Assembly (NCBI GenBank): GCA_963781035.1
Contig: CAWAEN010000009.1
Span: 558,001 to 622,000, forward strand
Reading direction: 5' to 3'
DNA: 64,000 nucleotides
DNA from: SZUA-35 sp963781035
Lineage (GTDB): Bacteria > Actinomycetota > Acidimicrobiia > Acidimicrobiales > SZUA-35
Every line of letters begins with the position of its first letter. Positions within the stretch are counted from its first letter, which is position 1. The position numbers and the translations under genes are program-made. The notes below the pieces were generated by a model that did not search any database, was not told the DNA's origin, and saw only the letters and a list, made by a program, of their open reading frames with translations. Shown in pieces: positions 34,170 to 42,929 of this stretch.

Positions 34170-37003
34170 TCAGCTGCAGCCGCTGGTGTTTCCGCAGCTC
34201 GGGCACGCATGGCAGCTGCCAGAACGGTTCATCGTGATGCCGCACTGCATGCAGATCGGCGCATGGGGATCAACCGACGCCGTCGCCGTCGGCTCCGGTG
34301 CTGCCTGAGCGGCCTCCATCTTGGTGAGGATCTCGTCGGCACTGTCGATCGACTTGGGATCCGATGCCATCTCGTGACCCTGGACCGTGACGGTCTCGTC
34401 GACGCCCGGCAGTGTCTGCTGGGTGCGTTCGGTGGTGGTGAAGATCCCGAGCTCGGCCCGCTCTGCCGGATCCATGTAGAGGACGGCCAGCTTGCGGAAG
34501 AGGTAGTCCATGATCGAGGACGAGATCCGGATGTCGGGATCGTCGGTCATGCCGGCCGGCTCGAATCGCATGCCGGTGAAGGTCTCGACGTAGTTGCGCA
34601 GCGGCACGCCGTACTGCAGACCGTGGCTGAGGCTGATGGCGAGCGCATCCATGATGCCGGCGAGGGTCGAACCCTGCTTCGACACCCGGATGAAGACCTC
34701 GCCCGGACGACCGTCGTCGTACTCGCCGATGGTGACGAAACCCTTGCAGTCGGCGACCCGGAAGTCGAAGGTGCGGCTGCGACGGTTGCGGGGCAGGCGT
34801 TCCCGGACCGGCTTGTAGACGACCTTCTCGATGACCTCGGTCACCTGAGCAGTGACGGCCTCGGCTGCAGCCGCAGCGACGCCGGCATCGGAGTTCGCTT
34901 CCTCGCCGTCACCCTTCTTCGCCATGCTCAGCGGCTGGGCCACCTTGCAGTTGTCGCGGTAGATGGCGATGGCCTTGACACCCATCTGCCAGGCGTCGAT
35001 GTGGAGCTGCTCGACCTCTTCGACCGTGACCTCTTCTGGCATGTTGACGGTCTTGGAGATGGCACCGGAGATGAACGGCTGGACCGCCGCCATCATCTTG
35101 ACGTGACCCAGGTAGTGGATCGGGTTGTCACCCATCGAGCAGGCGAACACCGACGACGTGATCAGGGTCGAGACCGGGCGCACCGAGGATGGTCTTGTTC
35201 TCGTCGATGTAGGCGGTGATGTCGGTGACCTGGGTCTCGGTGTAGCCGAGGCGACGCAGCGCCCGTGGCACCGACTGGTTGACGATCATCATCGTGCCGC
35301 CACCGACGAGCTTCTTCATCTTGCAGAGGCCGAGGTCGGGCTCGATGCCCGTGGTGTCGCAGTCCATGAGCAGGCCGATGGTGCCGGTGGGAGCCAGCAC
35401 GGTGGCCTGAGCGTTGCGGACACCGACCTGACGGCGCCATCTCGACGGTGTTGTCCCAGGCTCGTTGTGCCGCCACGAGGATGTCGTGGGGAGCGAGTTC
35501 CTCGTCGATCGTGGCCACGGCTTCCTGATGCTGGTCGAGCACTCGCAGCATGTGCTCCTGGTTCTCGGCATAGCCGGCGTGGGGACCCATCCGAGCCGCG
35601 GTCTCGGCGGAGGTCTCGTAGGCACGACCGGTCATCAGCGCCGTGATCGACGCGGCGTAGGCCCGACCTTCGTCGGAGTCGTAGGGCAGGCCGAGGTTCA
35701 TCAGCAGGGCGCCGATGTTGGCGTAGCCGAGACCGAGCTGACGGAACTTCAGGGAGTTCTCGCCGATCGACTTCGGTCGGGTAGTCGGCCCGGCCGACGA
35801 TGATCTCCTGGGCGGTGAAGAAGCAATCGATCGCCGACTCGAATCCGTCGACGTCGAAGGTGTCGTCGTCGTTGAGGAAGCTCAGCAGGTTCAGGCTGGC
35901 GAGGTTGCACGCCGAGTTGTCGATGTGCATGTACTCCGAGCACGGGTTCGATCCGTTGATCTTGCCGGTGTTGGCCGAGGTGTGCCAGCGGTTGATCGTG
36001 GTGTCGTACTGCATGCCGGGATCGGCGCACTCCCAGGTGGCCTGGGAGAACTGACGCATGAGATCGCGGGCCTTGACGGTCCGCACGACCTCACCGGTGG
36101 TGCGGGCGAGCAGGTTCCAGTCACCGTCGTCGAGGACGGCCTGCATGAACTCGTCGGTGACTCGGACCGAGTTGTTGGCGTTCTGGTACTGGATCGAGTG
36201 GCTGTCGGCGCCGTCGAGGTCCATGTCGAACCCGGCCTCGCGCAAGCACCCGAGCCTTGCGCTCCTCGGTGGCCTTGCACCAGATGAACTCTTCGACGTC
36301 GGGATGATCGATGTCGAGCATGACCATCTTGGCGGCACGACGGGTCTTGCCGCCGGACTTGATGGTGCCGGCGGACGCATCGGCACCGCGCATGAAGCTG
36401 ACCGGGCCTGACGCAGTGCCGCCGCCCTTGAGCATCTCGGCGCTGGAACGGATCCGGGAGAGGTTGATGCCGGCGCCGGAGCCGCCCTTGAAGATCACAC
36501 CCTCTTCGACGTACCAGTTGAGGATGTCGTCCATCTTGTCCTCGACGGACAGGATGAAACAGGCCGAACCCTGCTGGGGCACACCGGCCACACCGATGTT
36601 GAACCACACGGGCGAGTTGAACGCTCCCCGCTGGTTGATGACGAGGTACTTGAGTTCGTCGGAGAATGCCTGAGCCTCTTCCTCGTCGATGAAGTACCCG
36701 CCCTCACGACCCCAGGTCGTGATGGTGTCGACGACGCGATCGGCGACCTGCTTGAGGCTGGTCTCGCGCTCGGCGGTGCCCTGGCGTGCCACGGAAGTAC
36801 TTCTGGGCCAGGATGTTGGTGGCGTTCACCGACCACGTGCTCGGCACCTCGACACCGAGTTGTTCGAAGGCCACCTCACCGGTCTTCCAGTTGGCGATCC
36901 GCGCATCACGCTTCTCCCAGGTGACGGTGTCATAGGGATGAACACCGGCAGTGGTGAAGTGGCGGCGGATTCCGATTCCGGTGTGTTCAGGTGCAAGGGC
37001 CAT
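34170..37003 (-). CDS. nrdJ: Adenosylcobalamin-dependent class II ribonucleotide reductase, frameshifted
   Basis: Converts ribonucleotides to deoxyribonucleotides using a B12-derived thiyl radical. From ATG 37003 the blocks run in order: TGIGIRRHFTTAGVHPYDTV, NQRGAFNSPVWFNIGVAG, QQGSACFILS (redox Cys), GGSGAGINLSRIRSS, GSNPCSEYMHIDN (active-site Asn, Cys, Glu), LAPTGTIGLLMDCDTTGIEP, and a C-terminal zinc ribbon CMQCGITMNRSGSCHACPSC. At least five indels (near 36795, 36250, 35770, 35440 and 35175) scatter it over three frames, but no block is missing; repaired length is about 944 residues, normal for NrdJ. An NrdR box and a strong promoter lie about 360-450 nt upstream. Confidence 0.92.
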
Positions 37004-37358
37004 GGGTACTCCGTGTGAAGACGTGGGTTGTGATGACGTTTGGTTGTGATGACGTGGATGTGAGGGCGCACGAAATCCACCGACAACCGTGGCTCACAGT
37101 GGTGAACCAACGCGCACTGCGTTCGGATGCGAACCGTGCGAGAGGTGAGCTTCGTGCGTGTGTTCGTAGTCGTGCGGGTGTTACGTAGAACGTTGACGGC
37201 TCGCATCTTGTTCCGCCGTCGGCTGCGCTTCGAACCTCCCGATCCTCGACACGACTTCGTGGGCGGAAGAGGCCGAAACCTGTGCCCGGTGAGCCTTCGC
37301 TCGTCGGGTCTTCCGTTGACTGTTCGTTGTCGACGCTTCGCTGAGCCGACGATGTCGC
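37004..37358 (-). other. Long untranslated leader of nrdJ
   Basis: The promoter at 37421-37450 predicts a leader of about 410 nt before the nrdJ start. No gene is visible in it. It contains a twice-repeated GGTTGTGATGACGT (37026-37039 and 37042-37055) near the coding start. I looked for the conserved boxes of a cobalamin riboswitch and did not find them. Confidence 0.4.
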
Positions 37359-37374
37359 CACTAGATGTTGTGCC
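37359..37374 (-). promoter_or_regulatory. NrdR box upstream of nrdJ
   Basis: On the minus strand the 16-mer GCACAACATCTAGTGG matches the NrdR-box consensus (ACACAATATATAGTGT) at 12 of 16 positions, including both CACAA and TAGTG ends. A weaker half-match, GCACAAGATGTGGATT on the plus strand, lies at 37401-37416, 42 bp centre to centre (about four helical turns). nrdR itself is at 40003-40470. Confidence 0.6.
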
Positions 37375-37420
37375 ACGAGAACCAGGTGGCCCCGAGAGGC
37401 GCACAAGATGTGGATTGATG

Positions 37421-37450
37421 ATTACATCATCGTAATTACGACGATGTCAA
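37421..37450 (-). promoter_or_regulatory. Consensus-like promoter of nrdJ with a palindrome in its spacer
   Basis: On the minus strand TTGACA (37445-37450) and TGTAAT (37421-37426) are separated by 18 nt, close to the vegetative consensus. The spacer is occupied by a 24-nt dyad, ACATCATCGTAA/TTACGACGATGT (37424-37447), with only one mismatched pair. It is strikingly AT-rich for this genome and does not match the NrdR box. Confidence 0.65.
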
Positions 37451-37835
37451 CGATTCTCGAAAAGAATCACTGGACTCTCGGCTCACGCAACCGCAAATCT
37501 GCTGACAGATCTCTGGACGTGCAGGCGCGCATCCGGAGGAACCGACGGCCCGGGATAGCTGGGTCCAGGTTCGCCAGCGTGTGTAGACAACGCGCCACAC
37601 ACACAACTCGCCCATCAGCACGAAGCCGTGCCCTCATACCGCTACCCCGGGTCGACCGGCCGCTTGCCAGAGAACGTAGACACGTCTGCCTGTGGATCAA
37701 AAGTGGAAAGACCTGTGTCTTTGGACTTTTTCTTGTGGATTCCGACCGGTTTCTGGGGATGATACGCAAATCATCACAGACGGTGTGGGCGCACCCACGC
37801 ACCGCTCTGTCACGATGGTCTGTCACGATGGCGAC
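37451..37835. other. Non-coding region upstream of the RibD-like gene
   Basis: No gene is supported here. The stretch 37690-37800 is unusually AT-rich and contains a small inverted repeat, GATGAT-ACGCAA-ATCATC, at 37758-37775. CACGAT 6 nt before ATG 37836 is a possible -10 for the next gene. Confidence 0.4.
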
Positions 37836-38612
37836 ATGACGTTCCACCAACTCCGGGCCGACGATTCGTTCGCCATGGATCCTCTGGCCGTTGTCCCCAA
37901 CGAGTCACGCCCCTGCCCTGCCGACCGTCCGTGGGTCTTCACCAACATGGCGGTGACACTCGACGGCGCAACCTCGGTCGACGGCGTGTCCGGCGCCATC
38001 GGCGACGACGACGACCACGCCATGTTCCGGGCGCTCCGAGCATCGGCCGACGTGATCCTCGTGGGCAGCCGGACGGCAAATGTCGAGTCGTACCGCACCC
38101 CTCAACGCTCCGATGCCGTCGATCGGGCCCGATCACAGGCCGGGCGGGCACCCCGACCCCTCGTGGCCGTGGTGTCGGCGTCGCTGTCCATCGACCCGGA
38201 GCTCGAACTGTTCGGCGATCCGTCGTACCGACCACTCGTCTTCACCACCGATGATGCACCCGCCGCCAGACGTCGCCGACTCGAGCACGTCGCCGACGTC
38301 GTCAGCATCGGCAGCGGCGAACACCTCGACCTCGGCCGGGCGCTTCGCCATCTCTTCTCGACCGGCCACCGAACGGTTCTCAGCGAGGGCGGGCCGTCGA
38401 TCAACGGTCAACTGATCGCCGACGACCTGATCGATGAATGGAACCTCACCCTCTCGCCGCTCCTGGCAAGCGGGGACGCCGCCAGGCCGGCACACGGGCC
38501 TTCGCCGGACGAACTCCGATCCTTCGAACTCGAACGATGCTGGTACGGCTCGACAGCGCTGTTCTGCCGTTGGGTTCGGCCGGGATCAGCCGTCGGTGGT
38601 CCGCGCCGCTGA
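37836..38612 (+). CDS. RibD C-terminal (dihydrofolate-reductase-like) pyrimidine reductase family protein
   Basis: The 258-residue protein has the RibD_C fold: WVFTNMAVTLDGATSVDGVS near residue 29 (substrate loop), ADVILVGSRTANVESYRTP, and VLSEGGPSINGQLIADDLID (NADPH-binding SEGG). In riboflavin synthesis this domain reduces the ribosyl side chain, but stand-alone copies in actinobacteria are often reductases of other substrates and there is no deaminase domain here. ATG 37836 (MTFHQLRADDSF) is preferred; upstream in-frame ATG codons lack family similarity. Confidence 0.82.
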   Translation: MTFHQLRADDSFAMDPLAVVPNESRPCPADRPWVFTNMAVTLDGATSVDGVSGAIGDDDDHAMFRALRASADVILVGSRTANVESYRTPQRSDAVDRARSQAGRAPRPLVAVVSASLSIDPELELFGDPSYRPLVFTTDDAPAARRRRLEHVADVVSIGSGEHLDLGRALRHLFSTGHRTVLSEGGPSINGQLIADDLIDEWNLTLSPLLASGDAARPAHGPSPDELRSFELERCWYGSTALFCRWVRPGSAVGGPRR

Positions 38613-39879
38613 CCCGTTCCGACGAGCCAGGTCTTCTGCCAGCCCGTCAGCTGTCGGTCGAAGATCGACGGCTGCCTCGTAGCGACGACGAGCAGCCATC
38701 ACGTCCGAGCCGTAGACGGTCGAGCGGTTGTAGCCGAGCAGCGACTGGCGGTAGGCCGCATCGTTCTGCAGGCCGGAGTGCCCTCGGCACAGATGCTCGG
38801 CTGCGGCATAGGCCGCGTCGTAGAGGTTGTGCGGATCGACGACGCCGTCGTCGTTGCCGTCGAGTCCGTAGATCTTCCAGCTGCTCGGGATGAACTGCAT
38901 CGGGCCGACGGCCCGGTCCCACTCGACGTTGCCGTCGAGGGATCCTCCGTCGGTGTCGGCGATGGCGGAGAACGGTTCCCCGTCGAGGACAGGCCCGAGT
39001 ATCCGACCGGTGGTCTGGCCGTCAGGACCGACCGAACTCCCACCGAACTGGCCATGGCGGGACTCGATGAGTCCGACGCCGGCGAGCTGGTCCCACGAGA
39101 TACCGCATGCCGGCCGACGCTCGCTCATTGCCACCGAGGCCCGGAAGTAGGCGTCGATGACGACCAAGCTCAGGTCCGTGCCCGGCACCGTCTGTCCGAT
39201 CAACGCAGCCTCGAGCTGAGGTCGCAACGACGTGATTCGCACCTCGGCATCGTCGAGGTCGACGAGCGCCACCCCGAGGTCCGTTTCGGCGACGTCGATA
39301 CGGGCATCGATGGCGGCGGCAACATCCTCGGCTTCCACGCGGGCCTGACGCGCATCGGCCAACGCCGCCCTCGCCGACTCGTAGCGCTGCTCGATGACCA
39401 CTCCGGCTCCGTCGGTCAGACCGGGCAGCGGGCTGGTCGGCCCGGCCATGCTCAATCGGGCGAGGTCGATGGCCTCCGAACCGACGAAACTGTCGACGGC
39501 GAAGGCCCCGAGCTCGTCGAAACGAGCATCAACCAGGTCGGAGGCCACCGTCTCGACGTCGACCCGGTCCCCGACCACGACGCGCTGAGACCAACTCTCG
39601 CGCTGCGCCTCGCTGCGGCGGAACACCGGCATCGAGACGGCGCAGGTCGGCGTCGTCGCGATCGGCCATGGCCACGGTGAGCTCGAGCCGCACACTCGTC
39701 ACCCGACTCGACGTCGGCATCACCTGACTCAGGACATCAGGATGGAAGATCTGCGAATCGGGCAGCAGTTCCGCCAGCGAGTACTCGGGCAGAGCGGACT
39801 CGAACTCGGCGTCGTCGACGGCGGATTCCTGGGCTCCCACGGTGGTCACCGAGGACGCGAGCAGGGCCAGAATCGTCAT
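38586..39879 (-). CDS. Secreted lytic transglycosylase (MltB/SLT-like), one frameshift
   Basis: The N-terminus MTILALLASSVTTVGAQ is a signal peptide. After one indel near 39655 the frame continues through a coiled-coil-rich region (ARQARVEAEDVAAAIDARID) to the lysozyme-like domain: ISWDQLAGVGLIESRHGQFG with the catalytic Glu in GLIES, VEWDRAVGPMQFIPSSWKIY, DGVVDPHNLYDAAYAAAEHL and LLGYNRSTVYGSDVMA. It cleaves peptidoglycan glycan strands to 1,6-anhydro products. The coiled coil resembles regulators of peptidoglycan hydrolases. Its end overlaps the RibD-like gene by 27 nt, tail to tail. Confidence 0.82.
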
Positions 39880-40002
39880 GCGTCACACCGAAGATGCGAG
39901 AAGACGGGCCGCGTTCGGGACGCCGGAAGAAGAACACCCCAACACCATCGACCCGAAAGGGGTCGGTATTGAGCGGGATCTCCCAGTTTCAGCCCGGTGA
40001 CG

Positions 40003-40470
40003 TCAGTTGGTTGCCGGTGCCTGTTCCCGCTTGATCAGCGACATTTCCCGCTCGAAGTCCTCGACTCCTCGGAAACCCTTGTAGACGCTGGCAAAGCGGA
40101 GCGCCGACACTTCGTCGAGTCGGCGGAGATGGTGGAGCACGGCCTTTCCGATCTCCTCGGATGACACGATGTCGCCCAGGAGTCGAACCTCTTCCTCCAC
40201 CGCATCGGCGACGGCCTCGATGGCGGCCTCGTCGAGCACACCGCCTTTCGCCGCCACGCTGATGCCCCGCACGATGGCGCTCCGGTCGAAGTCGACCCGG
40301 CGCCCATCACGCTTGCTGACCACCAACTCGGCGTGCTCGAAGCGTTCGAACGTCGTGAAGCGGTGGCCGCACTCGCCGCAGGCCCGCCGGCGTCGGATGG
40401 CCCGACCCTCGTCGGCGGCGCGCGAATCGACGACTCGCGTGTCATCGGCGTCGCAGGATCGGCACTTCAT
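40003..40470 (-). CDS. nrdR: Transcriptional repressor NrdR
   Basis: 155 residues: an N-terminal zinc ribbon MKCRSCDADDTRVVDSR with C3, C6 and the second pair in CGECGHRFTTFERFE, followed by an ATP-cone (VVSKRDGRRVDFDRSAIVRG and VSALRFASVYKGFRGVEDFE). NrdR senses dATP/ATP and represses ribonucleotide reductase genes; an NrdR box is present 5' of nrdJ in this window. The upstream in-frame ATG codons (40527) would add 19 residues without conservation, so ATG 40470 is used. Confidence 0.95.
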   Translation of the reverse strand: MKCRSCDADDTRVVDSRAADEGRAIRRRRACGECGHRFTTFERFEHAELVVSKRDGRRVDFDRSAIVRGISVAAKGGVLDEAAIEAVADAVEEEVRLLGDIVSSEEIGKAVLHHLRRLDEVSALRFASVYKGFRGVEDFEREMSLIKREQAPATN

Positions 40471-40548
40471 CGGCGGAAACCCTAACCGCTGGCCGGCCTG
40501 GCGCCTGTGCATCGAACCGATCATCACGTGTCCATCAGGGAGCGGCGA

Positions 40549-40996
40549 TCAGGGGGTGATGGTGAGCAGCTGACCTTCACGCAGCGCGTAACCGCCGTTC
40601 TCGGCGGCGATGCGTCTGGCCACCTCGACCGGATCGGCGCCGGGGGCAACCCGTGCGGCGATGCTTGCCCACGTGTCGTCGGCCTCGACGGTGACCACCA
40701 GCGGGGCCTGGTCGACGGCTGACGTTGCCTCGAACAGCTGACGTTGCCTGAACTGCTGCCGATGCGGGGGCCAGCGTGGCCCAGTCGCTCGCCGGTGGCG
40801 CTCCCTGCACGCCACGCACCACGAGCACCAGCATCACGGTGGCCATGACGGCAACGATGGCGAGTATCGACCCCGCGTTGACGGCGACCGAGGAGGTCGC
40901 CGAGGTCGATTGCCCGCCCTCGATGAGGCGGAGTGTCGCCCGGCCTTCGACTGGGCGGTGAGATGTTGCAGCGGGTGAGCGGAGTGCAGCGACCAT
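40549..40996 (-). CDS. LysM-domain membrane protein (YneA/DivS/Rv2719c-like), one frameshift
   Basis: From ATG 40996 the protein has a polar N-terminus, one span (ILAIVAVMATVMLVLVVRG), and after an indel near 40735 a LysM domain: VVTVEADDTWASIAARVAPG then AENGGYALREGQLLTITP. It is divergent from lexA and separated from it by four SOS boxes, exactly the arrangement of the SOS-induced cell-division suppressors YneA, DivS and Rv2719c, which halt septation after DNA damage. The name is inferred from architecture and context. The indel falls in a local direct repeat GCTGACGTTGCCT. Confidence 0.7.
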
Positions 40997-41178
40997 GTGA
41001 ACAGTTTCCTCAGTGGGTGTGACAGCGGTGGGTGTGACGCGGGGGTGTGACAGCGGAGGGTGTGACAGCCCGCGGTGGGCGGCGACTGTGACGAACTCGT
41101 GGGCGAGTGGGTCGGGATGGCCGACGTGACGTGCAGCCATCCCGACCCCGCTCGAATTGCTGCCCCCAGCGCTCCGAC

Positions 41179-41284
41179 CGAACGAGTGTTCGCACATTCA
41201 ACACGAACACCCGTTCGGTTGCAACCCCGAACATCGAACAATTGTTCGTGAGCGCAATTTTCGACGAAAGCGAACACTTGTACG
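41179..41284. promoter_or_regulatory. Cluster of four LexA (SOS) boxes
   Basis: Three perfect actinobacterial boxes of the form CGAAC-N4-GTTCG occur at 41179-41192 (GAGT), 41204-41217 (ACCC) and 41235-41248 (AATT). A fourth at 41271-41284 reads CGAAC-ACTT-GTACG with one mismatch. They fill the gap between the LysM gene and lexA, so LexA should repress both genes and itself. Confidence 0.88.
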
Positions 41285-41396
41285 TACTGACGTGCCATAC
41301 TCTCCAAACACACGTTCGACCGAACGGTCGGCACTACCGCCTGTCGAGGCCCACCCGTGGTGGCGTCTCGGCGCAAACGGAAAGCAGGAGGCGATC

Positions 41397-42038
41397 GTGG
41401 GAGATCACAAGCTCACCGACCGACAACTCGCAATTCTCGAGTTCATCTCGAAGCAGATGCGAGATCGTGGGTTCCCGCCCTCGGTCCGCGAGATCGGCGC
41501 CGAGGTCGGCCTCACGTCACCGTCGACCGTGCACTCCCATCTCGCCACCCTGCAGAAGGCGGGGTATCTGCGCCGCGATCCGACCAAACCTCGTGCCATC
41601 GAAGTGCGCTGGGACTCCAACTCCGGCGCCGCCGATGTCGAACGCCGGCCCGTCCGCCACGTGCCTCTGGTCGGCACCGTGGCCGCCGGTACCGACGTGC
41701 TGGCGCAGGAACACATCGAGGAGACCTTCCCCGTTCCCGCCGACCTCACCGGTGACGGCGATCTGTTCATGGTGAAGGTCCGAGGCGACTCGATGATCGA
41801 TGCCGGCATCTTCGACGGCGACTACGTGATCGTCCGGGTCCAGGCAGACGCCCGCAAGGGCGACATCGTCGTCGCCGGCATCCCCGGCGAGGAAGCCACG
41901 GTCAAGACCTACAGCTTCGATTCCAAGAAGAACCAGGTGGTCCTGCTCCCGTCGAACCACGCGCTCGAGCCGATGCGATTCGATCCGGCCGATGTCCAGA
42001 TCTTCGGCAAGGTCGTCACCGTGATGCGACGCCTCTGA
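41397..42038 (+). CDS. lexA: SOS repressor LexA
   Basis: 213 residues from GTG 41397, which has AGGAGG 6 nt upstream. The winged helix is LTDRQLAILEFISKQMRDRG and PPSVREIGAEVGLTSPSTVH. The autocleavage site is Ala-Gly in VGTVAAGTDVLA; the catalytic dyad is Ser in VKVRGDSMIDAGI and Lys in EEATVKTYSF. RecA-activated self-cleavage derepresses SOS genes. Four boxes upstream indicate autoregulation. Confidence 0.96.
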   Translation: MGDHKLTDRQLAILEFISKQMRDRGFPPSVREIGAEVGLTSPSTVHSHLATLQKAGYLRRDPTKPRAIEVRWDSNSGAADVERRPVRHVPLVGTVAAGTDVLAQEHIEETFPVPADLTGDGDLFMVKVRGDSMIDAGIFDGDYVIVRVQADARKGDIVVAGIPGEEATVKTYSFDSKKNQVVLLPSNHALEPMRFDPADVQIFGKVVTVMRRL

Positions 42039-42063
42039 TCCGTCAGGCCGGTTGGTCGGCCCG

Positions 42064-42876
42064 TCAGGTCTGCTGATCTCCGAGGATGCTCACGGCCATG
42101 CGCTCGGCCTGTGCCTCGGCCCGTTGCTTCAACGAGGTCTCGGCGATGTAGTCGACTTCTTCGTCGGTGAAGCCGGCCATCCGCCGGAACTGGCGGGCGA
42201 GACGGATCGGAGAGTCGTCTTCCTCGCCCCGTTGACCGCGGAAGTTGAACAGTCCGTCGACGACCTTCTGGAACTCGAGCGCGGCCTTGCGCCGTTCCGG
42301 GTCGTTCTCGGTCACCGATCGGAGCCACTTCGAGCCCATACGAACGTGGGTGACCTCATCGGCCAACATGTAGTCCTCGCAGTAGCTCATGATGGGATCG
42401 CCCATCTCGTCACCGAAGTCGCGCATCTGGGTGAACACGTCGATGGCAAGGCCTTCGAGGGCGCGGTTCACGCCGGCCAATCGGAAGACGGGATCCTCGT
42501 GGCAGGCCGCTTCGAACAGCGTGGTGGTCTCGACGTACTCGCCGAGTTCGCCGCCCATGTGTTCGGCCAGCTTGATGGAGATCTCGCAGTGGCGAGCTTC
42601 GTCCCAACACTGACGGGCCATGTCGAGCTTGAGTTCGTAGGGGACCTCATCGGTCGAGAAGTCGAACGCCGTGCGCCCGGCACCTTCCAGCGCCTGGATC
42701 TCACCGACGAAGATGCCGTGCATCCGGCGGCGAGCCCGATCGGCGACGTCTTCGGCCTCGGGGTTGACGTTGCCGACCTCGAGCGGGTTCCGGTGATCGT
42801 TGAATCGTTCCTCGGAGTTCTGGCGGTGGAAACGATCGTCTCGAGCGAGCGCGGACGGTGAAATGTTCTTGCGCAT
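42064..42876 (-). CDS. DUF455 ferritin-like protein
   Basis: 270 residues with a four-helix ferritin-like core. Likely di-iron ligands are in IFVGEIQALEGAGRTAF, RQCWDEARHCEISIKLAEHM (Glu-x2-His) and YMLADEVTHVRMGSKWL (Glu-x2-His). DUF455 members act in unusual hydroxylations or related oxidations, but most are uncharacterised. ATG 42876 (MRKNISPSALARDDRFHR) is chosen; a GGGGGACC lies upstream. It is divergent from hrpB with a 53-nt gap. Confidence 0.8.
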   Translation of the reverse strand: MRKNISPSALARDDRFHRQNSEERFNDHRNPLEVGNVNPEAEDVADRARRRMHGIFVGEIQALEGAGRTAFDFSTDEVPYELKLDMARQCWDEARHCEISIKLAEHMGGELGEYVETTTLFEAACHEDPVFRLAGVNRALEGLAIDVFTQMRDFGDEMGDPIMSYCEDYMLADEVTHVRMGSKWLRSVTENDPERRKAALEFQKVVDGLFNFRGQRGEEDDSPIRLARQFRRMAGFTDEEVDYIAETSLKQRAEAQAERMAVSILGDQQT

Positions 42877-42929
42877 GTGCTGGTCCCCCGGCGTCGTAGG
42901 CTCGCAGAGTACTACGGGAGGAATCAGCG

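Noticed and set aside
34170..37003. Intein or programmed frameshifting in nrdJ
   Set aside because: Blocks join without extra sequence and no intein motifs or slippery heptamers with structure are evident; indels are scattered.
37004..37420. Cobalamin riboswitch in the nrdJ leader
   Set aside because: The conserved GCCACTG-type box and the surrounding B12-box sequence were not found on the minus strand.
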